From positions 3,420,675 through 3,484,674 of the forward strand of contig NZ_LIUT01000001.1 of NCBI RefSeq assembly GCF_001277345.1: a stretch of 64,000 nucleotides of DNA. The letters run 5' to 3'. This DNA comes from Paenibacillus solani (lineage in GTDB: Bacteria > Bacillota > Bacilli > Paenibacillales > Paenibacillaceae). Under the pieces are notes generated by a model that was given only the letters and a program-made list of their open reading frames with translations, made no database searches and had not been told where the DNA came from. Within the stretch, counting starts at the first letter, position 1. Each line of letters opens with the position of its first letter. This document shows positions 54,817 to 63,957 of this stretch, in pieces. The position numbers and the translations under genes were made by a program.

Positions 54817-55670
54817 AACTCGGAGTAAGCTCATACAGCCTGTACCAGGCTATGAACAAAGGTGAAATGACTATTACCGACGTCATCGACTACGTTGCGG
54901 AGATCGGCGGAGAGCATATCGAGATCGTTCCGCTCGGCTTTAATCTGAAAGAAACACCAGCATTGATCGATACCATCAAATCCCATGCCGCTTCCAAAGG
55001 AATTGAAATTTCGAACTATGCCATCGGTGCCAATTTCGCCGAATTAGATGATGCTGCTTATGAAGCTGAGATTGAAAGAGTCAAAGGCGAAGTGGACATC
55101 GCGGCAGCTCTTGGCGTCAAACTGATGCGCCATGATGTGGGATCTTCCAAGGACTTGTCGATCACGCATTTCCTGGAGGAGCTCCCGCGGATGGCTAATG
55201 CTTGCCGTATCATCGCGGATTATGCAGCAGAGCGCGGTATCACAACCAGTGTAGAAAACCACGGGTATTTCATTCAGCACAGCGACCGCGTGAAGGCGCT
55301 CGTTCAAACTGTGAATCACCCTAACTTCAAAACGACGCTCGATATCGGAAACTTCCTCTGTGCAGACGAGGTGTCTACGGTAGCTGTCGCGAACAACATC
55401 GGCCTGGCTTCGATGGTTCACTTCAAAGACTTCTATTATCGACCGGCTAACCGGGCACCGGGTTCGGGCTGGTTCAACACTTCCAGCGGCAATTGGCTGC
55501 GCGGCGCCATTGTCGGTCAAGGCGATATCGATATGCCGGAAGTTGTACGCATTGTGAAGGAATCCGGTTATGACGGTTATATCTCAATCGAGTTCGAAGG
55601 AATGGAAGACTGCCGCACTGGCGCCAAGTTTGGATTGGAATACGTCCGCAAAGCATGGAATGAAGTCTAA
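54813..55670 (+). CDS. Sugar phosphate isomerase/epimerase TIM barrel (cassette 1, first)
   Basis: A 285-residue AP-endonuclease-2-type TIM barrel. Metal ligands of the family are visible: Glu in TSVENHGYF, Asp in TLDIGNFLC, His in MVHFKDFYY, and Glu in ISIEFEGM. Such enzymes epimerise or isomerise keto-sugars and inositol derivatives (IolE/IolI-like). Its ATG overlaps the oxidoreductase stop (ATGA), so the two act together, probably in successive steps. Confidence 0.85.
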   Translation: MKLGVSSYSLYQAMNKGEMTITDVIDYVAEIGGEHIEIVPLGFNLKETPALIDTIKSHAASKGIEISNYAIGANFAELDDAAYEAEIERVKGEVDIAAALGVKLMRHDVGSSKDLSITHFLEELPRMANACRIIADYAAERGITTSVENHGYFIQHSDRVKALVQTVNHPNFKTTLDIGNFLCADEVSTVAVANNIGLASMVHFKDFYYRPANRAPGSGWFNTSSGNWLRGAIVGQGDIDMPEVVRIVKESGYDGYISIEFEGMEDCRTGAKFGLEYVRKAWNEV

Positions 55671-55709
55671 ATTCAATAGATCATATAAAATATTGAGGAG
55701 GATATAACA

Positions 55710-56606
55710 ATGACAAAGCCTATCATGCCGAATAAAATTGGCGTTATTGTTGACAGCTTTCGGGTTGGCGTAAGAGAAGGTCTTGTTAAAGCCCGGGAGG
55801 TAGGAGCTGACGGCGTACAGATTTATGCCGTTCACGGTGAAATGGATCCAGCTAACCTCTCTACTTCCGCGCGAAAAGAAATGAAGGATTATATCGATTC
55901 GCTAGGCCTTGAAATCTCCGCCCTCGTCGGTGACCTTGGCGGGCACGGCTTCCAGGATCCTGCTGAAAATGCAGCCAAAATCGAGAAATCCAAACGAATC
56001 ATGGAGCTCGGCCTGGAGCTAGGAACCAATATCATCACCACCCATATCGGTATCGTTCCACAGGATCGTAACGGCCGCGTCTATGAAACGATGCATAATG
56101 CTTGTATGGAGCTCAGTGCCTTCGCTAAATCCATGAACGCATTCTTTGCCATTGAGACAGGTCCGGAGCCTTCCGCTCACTTGAAGTCATTCCTGGACGG
56201 CCTGGGTTCCAACGGCGTATCCGTGAACTTTGACCCGGCCAATATGGTTATGGTCACAGGCGATGACCCGGTACAAGGCGTATATACCCTGAAGGATTAT
56301 ATTGTTCATACCCATGCGAAGGACGGCATTAAGCTGGCCGATTATATCGATCCTCGCGATGTATATGGCGATTTCGGATACGAGGCACCTGCGCTTGACC
56401 ATGACAAAATTGCAGACATGGCGGAATCCGGCGAGAAGTTCCGTGAGGTACCGCTTGGAGAAGGCGGCGTTAACTGGAACGCATACCTACAAGCTCTTAA
56501 GGATATTGGCTATACAGGCTATCTGACAATCGAACGCGAGGTAAAAGCGAGTCCGGAAGCCGACATCAAGCTTGCGGTAGACTTCTTGAAAACGTTCAGA
56601 GCCTAA
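55710..56606 (+). CDS. Sugar phosphate isomerase/epimerase TIM barrel (cassette 1, second)
   Basis: A 298-residue barrel of the same superfamily, only distantly similar to its neighbour. Ligand positions are AIETGPEP, NFDPANMVM, VHTHAKDG and LTIEREV. A GAGGAGG site precedes the ATG, 39 bases after the preceding stop. Two different barrels with one dehydrogenase suggests a multi-step route, such as oxidation then isomerisation or C-O cleavage. A strong terminator follows at 56695. Confidence 0.85.
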   Translation: MTKPIMPNKIGVIVDSFRVGVREGLVKAREVGADGVQIYAVHGEMDPANLSTSARKEMKDYIDSLGLEISALVGDLGGHGFQDPAENAAKIEKSKRIMELGLELGTNIITTHIGIVPQDRNGRVYETMHNACMELSAFAKSMNAFFAIETGPEPSAHLKSFLDGLGSNGVSVNFDPANMVMVTGDDPVQGVYTLKDYIVHTHAKDGIKLADYIDPRDVYGDFGYEAPALDHDKIADMAESGEKFREVPLGEGGVNWNAYLQALKDIGYTGYLTIEREVKASPEADIKLAVDFLKTFRA

Positions 56607-56694
56607 GAGTGTTCCCCAGCAAGAGTTCCAACTGTGATTAGCAGGACTATAACCATCGTTCTGTGGGAGCGGAATTGCATCTTATATTTCAATC

Positions 56695-56735
56695 AAACCA
56701 GCCGATCCGGGATCCGGATCGGCTGGTTTTTTGTC
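56695..56735. terminator. Central bidirectional terminator of the convergent sugar locus
   Basis: AAACCAGCCGATCCGG (56695-56710) pairs with CCGGATCGGCTGGTTT (56714-56729), then a T run. It separates the two convergent cassettes. Confidence 0.9.
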
Positions 56736-56777
56736 GTTCTTCATATTGATGCGGGAAGATATGAAGCATTAGGTTAA

Positions 56778-57800
56778 CTATGCCTTCCTGGGTACCATCT
56801 CTAAAGCCCCATTCGCTCTGGCCGACCGAATTTCAGCTTCAATAATCTCTAGTGATCCGGCTGCGCTTTCCGGTGTACATACGGATACCGGCTTCCCTTT
56901 CGCAACATGCTCAATAAAATACCGGAGCTCGCGGTAATAGCCGGAGTCTTGTGACAGTTCGGCTGTAAAGCTTGGTGCGTCTTCTGGATACACTTTCAAT
57001 TCCCCATTCTCGAATACAAGTGTAGCCTGCTCCATATTCACCCGGTATCCCATATAAAATCCATGTTCCCCGTGCAGTGTCCAATCCGCATGAGCGTTAA
57101 TTACTTTGCCATCCGGGTAACTGTAGTGCGTGGATACGATATCATACATGCTTCCCTCAATAACTGTTTTGGCAAACGTCGATACCCGCTCAGGTGTGCC
57201 CATCAGCCAGTGAATCATGTCCACGTCATGCACATGCATATCCGTAATGCAGCCCCCGCTTTTGTCCCCTTCCAGGAACCAGCCTTTAGGCGGCTCCGAT
57301 CCCCGAAAGAATTCGCCTGCAACGATGCTGCCGTAACGGCCGTCCTCCACGCACTCCTTCAAATATTCATAAGCTGGCCAGAAACGCAGACATTGCCCAA
57401 TCATCAGTGTTTTTCCGGTGTGTTTCGCTGTTTGCGCCATGCGCCAAGCTTCTTCGGAGCTTCCCGCCACCGGCTTCTCGCACATGACGTGAATGCCCCG
57501 CTCAAGCAGCATGCAGGACATGTCCGCATGTAAATATGTCGGCAGGCATACATCCACGATGTCCAGTTCCTCATGCTCAAGCATTTTGTCCACATGGTCG
57601 TATAAATGATAAGGATCCAGATTATATACATCGCGCTCAGTCGCCATATTGCCGTTGGCTTTGCTGTCTTTAAGCTCATCGATACGCAGATCACAGATTG
57701 CCACCAGCTGAATGTCCGCACCTTCCTCGGCCAAACGAACATAATTGTCGAAATGCATGCGGCCCATAAAACCAAAACCTAAAATTCCGATTTTCAGCAT
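56778..57800 (-). CDS. Gfo/Idh/MocA family oxidoreductase (cassette 2)
   Basis: A 340-residue dehydrogenase with GILGFGFMGRMHF, the CEKPVAGS motif, and GGCITDMHVHDVDMIHWLMG carrying the Asp/His catalytic pair. It differs clearly from the cassette-1 enzyme in length and sequence. It is transcribed with the TIM-barrel gene upstream of it (36 bases apart), facing cassette 1. Confidence 0.88.
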   Translation of the reverse strand: MLKIGILGFGFMGRMHFDNYVRLAEEGADIQLVAICDLRIDELKDSKANGNMATERDVYNLDPYHLYDHVDKMLEHEELDIVDVCLPTYLHADMSCMLLERGIHVMCEKPVAGSSEEAWRMAQTAKHTGKTLMIGQCLRFWPAYEYLKECVEDGRYGSIVAGEFFRGSEPPKGWFLEGDKSGGCITDMHVHDVDMIHWLMGTPERVSTFAKTVIEGSMYDIVSTHYSYPDGKVINAHADWTLHGEHGFYMGYRVNMEQATLVFENGELKVYPEDAPSFTAELSQDSGYYRELRYFIEHVAKGKPVSVCTPESAAGSLEIIEAEIRSARANGALEMVPRKA

Positions 57801-57836
57801 TGTCCTTCCTCCATTCCTTGTTTATGATGTTTGAAC

Positions 57837-58712
57837 TTAACTCAGGTGAACGTTCGGCTTTCGCAATGTTGGCGTCCGACCCAGAATCGCATCCATTGCA
57901 TTGGATGTATTAAAGATGATCTGCTCTGAATAGTGGGTGTAGGCCGGGATCATCTCTGCCGTAACATAATTGTCATAGCCGATGGAACGCAGCGATTCCA
58001 TTACAGCCGGATAATCGACATCCCCTGCCAGCAGGTCAACAAAACCGTGTAATCCTCCGGCCTGTCTGCGGTAATCTTTGAAATGGACCTTCTTAATCCG
58101 TTCGCCTAATATCCGAATCCACTGCTCAGGATAGCCGTTATGAACGACATTACCTACGTCAAAATAGGAGCCAACATAATTGGAACCGATTTCATCAATG
58201 AAAGTTCGCAATTCGAGCGGCGACAGCAGGAATTTGTTCCATACATTCTCAATCGCGATAGCAACGCCCGCACTCTCCGCATAAGGTACCAGCTTGCGAA
58301 TGGACTCTTGAGCACGCTCATAGGCCAATTCATAATCAGTAACGGCGGATCCGGGAATAAAATCGACGCCTACAGCCCCTGGTATTACCAGGATGGCATC
58401 CACTCCGAAGGCGGCTGCGAGCTCCAGCTGCTTTTTGCACACATCTATGGCCTTTTCACGGATTGCCGGGTCATCGCTTGTCATCGGATAATCCCAATAC
58501 AAGCCGGTTGCTAAGCCCGCAATTTCCAAATCCGCATCTTTCAGCTGCTCTGTAAATCGCTGCACTTCTTTATCACCTGACTGCAAGCTGAGTTCTCCTG
58601 TTTGGTCCAGTGACAATTCGATTCCGTCAAAACCGGCTTCCTTCGCCAACCGGATACAGTCAGAGATGGATGTTTCTCCGGAAAATGACCAAATATTAAT
58701 CCCTTTCTTCAT
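57837..58712 (-). CDS. Sugar phosphate isomerase/epimerase TIM barrel (cassette 2)
   Basis: A 291-residue AP-endonuclease-2-type barrel of the hydroxypyruvate-isomerase-like kind. Ligand positions are AIENVWNKF, YFDVGNVVHNG, VHFKDYRRQ and TAEMIPAY. GAGGAGG precedes the ATG (minus strand). It is the first gene of cassette 2 and is divergent from an AraC regulator gene. Confidence 0.86.
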   Translation of the reverse strand: MKKGINIWSFSGETSISDCIRLAKEAGFDGIELSLDQTGELSLQSGDKEVQRFTEQLKDADLEIAGLATGLYWDYPMTSDDPAIREKAIDVCKKQLELAAAFGVDAILVIPGAVGVDFIPGSAVTDYELAYERAQESIRKLVPYAESAGVAIAIENVWNKFLLSPLELRTFIDEIGSNYVGSYFDVGNVVHNGYPEQWIRILGERIKKVHFKDYRRQAGGLHGFVDLLAGDVDYPAVMESLRSIGYDNYVTAEMIPAYTHYSEQIIFNTSNAMDAILGRTPTLRKPNVHLS

Positions 58713-58934
58713 CGCGAATCCCTCCTCGAATCAATAGGCAGTTGCTGTGAACTCCTTGTTCGGAAAATGCCTGTTTTGACTTTTTCCGTTAAGTTGTAAT
58801 CACAGTATTTGAATGTAATAATACTTATATAGTAATTAAATTCTCTGCAAATTGATTTAGATAGAAAAGCGAATATTTGGATTATTCCGTGTTTATTTAT
58901 TATCTTCTTAATTACATGTGGGAGTGAGTCAGAG

Positions 58935-59840
58935 ATGGTTGATGTGAGCCTTTCTTTTCCTATAAAACGAGAAGCGCCAGTCAAGGAATGGTCGCCCAGT
59001 ATCCACTATGCTCAGTTTCAGCGCATGGCGACGGGAGCACTCCCTCAGCGCAGACTTTACGATTTTGAACTACTTTATGTATGTCAAGGAGCAGCAGTCA
59101 CCACGATGTACGGCAATACATATTCGATCGAGGCTGGTCAACTGATCTTCTTACCTTCCGGTGTTTACCACCAGAATGAGGTGGTTTCCCATCCTGATGC
59201 ACGGTTTCTGGGGATTCATTTCGATTTTTATGATGAGCTGGACATCCAAACGGAAGCAGATATGATCGTGAATGAAGCCGTGCTGGATGTGAATAAATTG
59301 GCCCATGAGGCGGTGTCACCCGCCTTCCCCCCACTCTCCTCCCGGGTCATCTATACGCCTCCGCTGTCCTGCGTTCAGATGATGGAACGAATCGTGGAGG
59401 ATTTCACCCTGCGTCCTGCCGGTTATGAGCTCGCCTGCAAAGGACTCATGCTGGATGTGCTGGTCCAATTGTTTCGGACACATTCCTCCCAGTCCTTGAT
59501 GGAAACGTCGCCGCATAATGCGAGGCTGATTGAGCTTATGACGCAAATCGAACAAGCTCCAGCCAAAGACTGGAGCAACAGAGTGATTGCAGAGCAGTTG
59601 ATGTTAAGCGCGGATCATACCGCCAAGCTGTTCAAACGCTTTGCCGGAATGCCGCCCAGTGAATTTGTTCAATCCGTTCGTCACCGGGAAGCACGCAGGC
59701 TGCTCCGGGAATCCGATATCTCGATTGAGGCCGTTGGCGAAAGGGTTGGATACCCGGATATACATTATTTCAGCCGGATCTTCCGCAGGCTGGAGGGAAT
59801 AACCGCCACCGACTACCGCAAATTATCAAGAATTCTATAA
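58935..59840 (+). CDS. AraC family regulator (cassette 2)
   Basis: A 301-residue AraC-type regulator with a sensing domain (YGNTYSIEAGQLIFLPSGVYHQNE; FLGIHFDFYD) and a C-terminal double helix-turn-helix (VIAEQLMLSADHTAKLFKRF ... VGERVGYPDIHYFSRIFRRLEG). It is divergent from the cassette-2 genes across 222 bases that should contain its operator. Its 3' end overlaps the convergent aminotransferase gene by 6 bases. Confidence 0.85.
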   Translation: MVDVSLSFPIKREAPVKEWSPSIHYAQFQRMATGALPQRRLYDFELLYVCQGAAVTTMYGNTYSIEAGQLIFLPSGVYHQNEVVSHPDARFLGIHFDFYDELDIQTEADMIVNEAVLDVNKLAHEAVSPAFPPLSSRVIYTPPLSCVQMMERIVEDFTLRPAGYELACKGLMLDVLVQLFRTHSSQSLMETSPHNARLIELMTQIEQAPAKDWSNRVIAEQLMLSADHTAKLFKRFAGMPPSEFVQSVRHREARRLLRESDISIEAVGERVGYPDIHYFSRIFRRLEGITATDYRKLSRIL

Positions 59841-61031
59841 AGCACGTTGCCGTTGGTGTGCAGATGTGTTTGTTTGAAGCCAGTGCTCCATTCGGCTCAG
59901 TGCTTCGCTCAATTGGACAGAGGATGCGGCATATGAGCAGCGAATGAAATTTTCGCCTCCAGCTCCAAATACATGGCCAGGTACCACAGCTACTTTTGCT
60001 TCGCGAAGTAAGCGTTCTGCAAATTCTTGTGATCCCAGGCCAGTTGCAGCTATGCTGGGAAATGCGTAGAAGGCCCCTCGTGGAGTTCTGCAACTTAGGC
60101 CGATATCGCTTAGTCCTTGCGCAAACATGATTCGACGTTCATCATAAGCCTGCTTCATCGCATCCCGATCCTTCAGTCCATTCCGTAGACATTCGATAGC
60201 CGCAACCTGCCCCATAATCGGCGCACAGAGCGCGGTGTATTGATGAATCTTGATCATCGCGCTTACCAAGGCGGCATCGCCGCAGAGGTAACCGACCCGC
60301 CATCCCGTCATCGCGAAGGCTTTGGAAAATCCGCCAATGACGATGGTGCGTTCCCGCATCCCCGGCAGCGAAGCAATGCTGGTATGCGTACTGCCGAAGG
60401 TCAGCTCGGCATAGATCTCGTCGGAGATCACCACCAAATTGTGCGCAGCTGCAAGGCTCGCAATCGGAAGCCAATCCTCTTCTGTCATCACAGCGCCTGT
60501 CGGATTGCTTGGAAAGTTAACAACGATCGCTTTCGTACGGGGTGTAATCGCCTTCTGTAATGCGTCCGCAGTTAATTTAAAATCATGCTCTGCGGATAAC
60601 TCGAGCTCAACAGCGACTCCTCCGTTCAACTGCACTAGAGGAGCATAGGCGACATAACCGGGTACGGGAATGATAATCTCATCACCCGGCGAGATAAGGG
60701 CCCGCAGCGTAATATCAATCCCTTCGCTGCCTCCAACCGTGACTAGAATCTCTTTCGACGGTTCATATTTTAACTGGAAACCGGTATGCAAATAGCCCGC
60801 AATCTCTTCTCTCAGCTCCATTAAACCCTCATTCGGCGTGTACATCGTACGACCATGCTCCAAAGCACGTGTGCAGGCATCAATCGCACATTGTGGTGTC
60901 ACGAAATCCGGTTCGCCTACTCCAAGTGAAATGACCTCATCATCCGCTTCTGCAGCATTAAAAAACTGCCGAATGCCGGAAGGCGGCATAACTTGCACGG
61001 TTGATGTCAGAAAGCTGTTCGTTGGTTTCAT
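59835..61031 (-). CDS. Class I/II PLP-dependent aminotransferase (PatA/YugH-like)
   Basis: A 398-residue fold-type I aminotransferase. The PLP lysine is in GGFSKAFAMTGWR (Lys237), with SNPTGAV and SDEIYAEL conserved. The group includes aspartate/alanine and N-acetyl-diaminopimelate aminotransferases; the exact substrates are open. It starts 6 bases after the ddl stop, with AAGGAG before the ATG, so ddl and this gene form one unit. A link to alanine or diaminopimelate supply for peptidoglycan is inferred from that. Confidence 0.88.
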   Translation of the reverse strand: MKPTNSFLTSTVQVMPPSGIRQFFNAAEADDEVISLGVGEPDFVTPQCAIDACTRALEHGRTMYTPNEGLMELREEIAGYLHTGFQLKYEPSKEILVTVGGSEGIDITLRALISPGDEIIIPVPGYVAYAPLVQLNGGVAVELELSAEHDFKLTADALQKAITPRTKAIVVNFPSNPTGAVMTEEDWLPIASLAAAHNLVVISDEIYAELTFGSTHTSIASLPGMRERTIVIGGFSKAFAMTGWRVGYLCGDAALVSAMIKIHQYTALCAPIMGQVAAIECLRNGLKDRDAMKQAYDERRIMFAQGLSDIGLSCRTPRGAFYAFPSIAATGLGSQEFAERLLREAKVAVVPGHVFGAGGENFIRCSYAASSVQLSEALSRMEHWLQTNTSAHQRQRAL

Positions 61032-61037
61032 ATCCTT

Positions 61038-61955
61038 CTACTCCTTGCCTTCGCTTTTTCGTTCTAATAATGAGGTTTCAATAATGGCATCCAGAAGCCC
61101 GCTAAACGAGTATCCTGCCGCTTCTGCACTTCTGGGCAGTAGACTGTTCTTCGTTAATCCCGGGAGTGTATTTACCTCCAGAACATAAGGAACTCCATTC
61201 TTCAAGATGATATCGACTCTTGCATACACACTGCACTTTAACGATTTATAGCATTGAAGTACGACTGTACACACCTGCCCCTGAAGCTCTTCAGGAAGCT
61301 CAATTACTTGTTCATCCGCCTCGCCCTCCTTGTATTTGGAGGTATAGTCGAAGAACTCGGAGTGAGGCTTGATCGCCACTATGGGCAGGATTTCTCCATT
61401 CAAAACCGGACAAGTCAACTCTTCTCCCTCGATGAACTGCTCAATCATCACCGAGCGGTCCCACTTCAGCGCCTCTTCGACTGCGGGTACAAGGTCAGCA
61501 GGGCCACGAACAATCCGGGTACCTATGCTGGACCCGCCCGCGTTCGGTTTCACAACAACTGGATAACCGAGCTCCCCCACATCAGCGGCGGCAAACTCCT
61601 CCATACTGCCGACCATGATCCAATCAGCTATAGGCACTCCTTCGTATCTAAGCAGCTTCTTGCTCAAATCTTTATCCATGCACACACTGCTGGAGAGCAC
61701 GCCGCTGCCGGTATACGGAATTCCCAGGGATTCAAGCGTGCCTTGCACTGTCCCGTCTTCCCCGTATTTGCCATGCAGGGCGAGCAAAGCCAGATCGATG
61801 CCCTCCGTTTTGCTGACCAGCTCGCGTGTATCGTTAATTTCGATCGGATAAACCTCATAGCGGCTTTTATCCAAATGAGCCATCATCTCTGCTCCAGTCA
61901 TTAGCGAAACTTCTCTCTCGGATGAAACGCCTCCCATGATGATGCCTACCTTCAT
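61038..61955 (-). CDS. ddl: D-alanine-D-alanine ligase
   Basis: A 305-residue ATP-grasp ligase making the D-Ala-D-Ala end of the peptidoglycan stem. GGVSSEREVSLMTG, HGKYGEDGTVQG, NAGGSSIGTRIV and EVNTLPGLT are all present. AGGAGG precedes the ATG. It is the DdlB-short type (about 305 residues). The upstream gene on the same strand is a MocR-type regulator. In Brevibacillus a MocR protein (DdlR) activates ddl, so a similar control is possible here. Confidence 0.94.
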   Translation of the reverse strand: MKVGIIMGGVSSEREVSLMTGAEMMAHLDKSRYEVYPIEINDTRELVSKTEGIDLALLALHGKYGEDGTVQGTLESLGIPYTGSGVLSSSVCMDKDLSKKLLRYEGVPIADWIMVGSMEEFAAADVGELGYPVVVKPNAGGSSIGTRIVRGPADLVPAVEEALKWDRSVMIEQFIEGEELTCPVLNGEILPIVAIKPHSEFFDYTSKYKEGEADEQVIELPEELQGQVCTVVLQCYKSLKCSVYARVDIILKNGVPYVLEVNTLPGLTKNSLLPRSAEAAGYSFSGLLDAIIETSLLERKSEGKE

Positions 61956-62330
61956 GATGTAATCCTCCTAAATAATTCTTCAATCTGATCGCTATGCATC
62001 ACTTCGCATGCTTTCTCCATTGCAGCCCATGATGTCTGAGAAGCATTCTTGGATGCTGATCACCACTCCGCATGCGGATTATTCTTCCGATCTCTGTTGC
62101 CCTCAGATTTCTACTGATTGGAATTTTCATATGTTGAAATCCGACGGCAAAGGAGAACGCTACGCTTCTCCAGAATAATTCCGCCTTCTCCGTTGAAGCC
62201 AAAGATCAACTTCCAGTATTTGTTGAAATCCGACGGCTGTATTGGCTTCCGAAGCGAGCTTTCCTCTGGAAAGCTTTCAGGAGAACGCTCCGCTTCTCCA
62301 CAATAATTCCGCCCTCTCCGTTGCAGCCAA
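61956..62330. other. Gap between ddl and the MocR gene, mostly repeat
   Basis: No gene is seen. It holds two copies each of a 17-bp and a 52-bp repeat (listed separately) and a 40-base insert with a hairpin. No clear promoter for ddl was recognised here. Confidence 0.5.
62132..62330. repeat. Two-copy direct repeat with internal hairpins
   Basis: TGTTGAAATCCGACGGC occurs at 62132-62148 and 62221-62237. A 52-bp unit occurs at 62151-62202 and 62279-62330 with four differences; it opens with a palindrome GGAGAA...TTCTCC. An AGCTTTCC / GGAAAGCT hairpin is inserted in the second copy's spacer. This may be a dispersed REP-like element of the genome. Confidence 0.75.
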
Positions 62331-63785
62331 TTACACCAGCTTTCTTGCCTCCTCGCCGATGATGCGGATCCCCTTCTCAATGTTCTCGTCAGAGACGCGG
62401 GAGAAGCCAAGACGCAGGGTGTGATGCCCCCCGCCATCGGTATAGAAAATATCGCCCGGCGTAAACACCACGCCCTTGGCAGAGCAGGCAGCCAGAAGCT
62501 CCCGGGTCCGGAAGTCACGGTCAAATTCAATAAACACATGAAGTCCGCCGTCGCCGGACAAGCGTTCCATAGGCATCCATTCCTGGCAGCAGCGGATCGC
62601 AAGCTCATATTTTCGTTTATACTCGGCCTTTGCTCTTTTTAAATACCTCTCAAAGTTGCCGTTATACAGATATTGATAGAGCAGGGATTGATCCAAGGTC
62701 GACGTATGAATGCTGCGGGCACGTTTTACGCTTTCCAGATAATCAATCAGCGTCTTGTCGGCAAGCACCCATCCGACCCGCAAACCGGGAAATAGAATCT
62801 TGGAGAAGCTGCCCAGATAGATTACGCTGTTACTCTCTCCGCCTGCGCATGCAACGAGTGGCGCAATGTGCGATCCCGAGTATCTGAGCTCTTCGTTGAA
62901 ACCATCCTCAATCACGGGGATCTCGTAATCATTTAGCAGCCGCAACGCTTCGAGCCGCTTCTGATGAGACATAACAATTCCGGTTGGATTATGATAAGAA
63001 GGCACAAGGTACGCTAGGTCATAAGGCCGGTTCGATAACTCCCGCGCCAATCCTGTCAGACTGATTCCGTCAGGTTCCATCTCAATACCGGTGATATCGT
63101 ACCCGTGCATTTTAAAATTTTTAATAGCCGTATGATGGGTCGGATTCTCGCACAGGATGCGGCCATGGTTTTTGTTCAAGGTAGATAACACCAAGCTTAA
63201 AGCTTCCGTAAAACCGCTTGTGATCAGCATATCCTTCCCCTGAATATTCACGCCCTTGTTCTCCATATAACTGAGGAGGTAATCAATGAGTGGTTTATAG
63301 CCTTTCGCGTATCCATAGTTTAGAAGCACATCGCCTTCAAGCGACATCCGGTCCAAAAAGGCACGTTTTACATTTTGCAGATCAAACAGCTTCTCATCAG
63401 GAGCGATGCTTGTAAAAGATATTGCGCCCTTCTCGGCGCGTATGCCGTGCTTCATCAGGTCATTCTCTTCGGCCAGCCTGGCGTAATCGTTCAGACGAAG
63501 CCTCCAATCCAGCGGCTTGCCTACCGGATGCACGGATGCTCCGCTGATCGAAGGGACCACGAAGTGACCTTGCCCTTTGACTGCGTAAATATATCCTTCA
63601 TTCTCTAAATCCGCGTAAGCGCTCAGCACCGTATTTCGTCCGATATGCAGCAGGGCGCTCAGCTCTCGCGTGGAGGGAAGCTTTTGATCCGCTTGTAGGG
63701 CACCTGTCGTTATCAAGCGTTTCATGTAATCTTTGACTTGAATATACGCTGGTCGGTCATTCGCCGGCCTGAAATCCAAATACAT
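62331..63785 (-). CDS. MocR-type (GntR-aminotransferase) PLP-dependent regulator
   Basis: A 484-residue protein: N-terminal GntR winged helix (PAYIQVKDYMKRLITTGAL, QKLPSTRELSALLHIGRNTV) joined to an aminotransferase-like domain with the PLP lysine in YLGSFSKILFPGLRVGW (Lys329). Such regulators sense PLP or an amino acid-PLP adduct: PdxR controls vitamin B6 genes, GabR GABA use, DdlR ddl. GGGGG precedes the ATG. An AGTGGTTCTA-type operator lies just upstream. Which regulator this is cannot be fixed by sequence alone. Confidence 0.88.
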   Translation of the reverse strand: MYLDFRPANDRPAYIQVKDYMKRLITTGALQADQKLPSTRELSALLHIGRNTVLSAYADLENEGYIYAVKGQGHFVVPSISGASVHPVGKPLDWRLRLNDYARLAEENDLMKHGIRAEKGAISFTSIAPDEKLFDLQNVKRAFLDRMSLEGDVLLNYGYAKGYKPLIDYLLSYMENKGVNIQGKDMLITSGFTEALSLVLSTLNKNHGRILCENPTHHTAIKNFKMHGYDITGIEMEPDGISLTGLARELSNRPYDLAYLVPSYHNPTGIVMSHQKRLEALRLLNDYEIPVIEDGFNEELRYSGSHIAPLVACAGGESNSVIYLGSFSKILFPGLRVGWVLADKTLIDYLESVKRARSIHTSTLDQSLLYQYLYNGNFERYLKRAKAEYKRKYELAIRCCQEWMPMERLSGDGGLHVFIEFDRDFRTRELLAACSAKGVVFTPGDIFYTDGGGHHTLRLGFSRVSDENIEKGIRIIGEEARKLV

Positions 63786-63824
63786 CGTATGACCCCCTTG
63801 CTTCTATGATTGCATATATTCGGC

Positions 63825-63843
63825 GGTACCACTAGAACCACTG
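63825..63843 (-). promoter_or_regulatory. PdxR-like operator upstream of the MocR gene
   Basis: On the minus strand CAGTGGTTCTAGTGGTACC contains AGTGGTTCTA, close to the PdxR motif AAAGTGGWTCTA, directly followed by a second AGTGGTAC. A further GTGGTT in the other orientation is at 63865-63870. Confidence 0.55.
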
Positions 63844-63951
63844 AGCACCTCTTTCTTCGCCTTCGTGGTTTGCTGCTGTTGACGAATCCAAGAATATCTC
63901 ATCGATTAAAGGATTTATCGTTCACTAGGGCCTGTATGCAAACTGTGACCC

Positions 63952-63957
63952 TATAAT
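63952..63957 (+). promoter_or_regulatory. Likely -10 of a divergent plus-strand gene
   Basis: TATAAT with no good -35 (GGCCTG at 17 bases). The gene it would serve starts beyond the window. A regulator-dependent promoter is possible. Confidence 0.4.
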
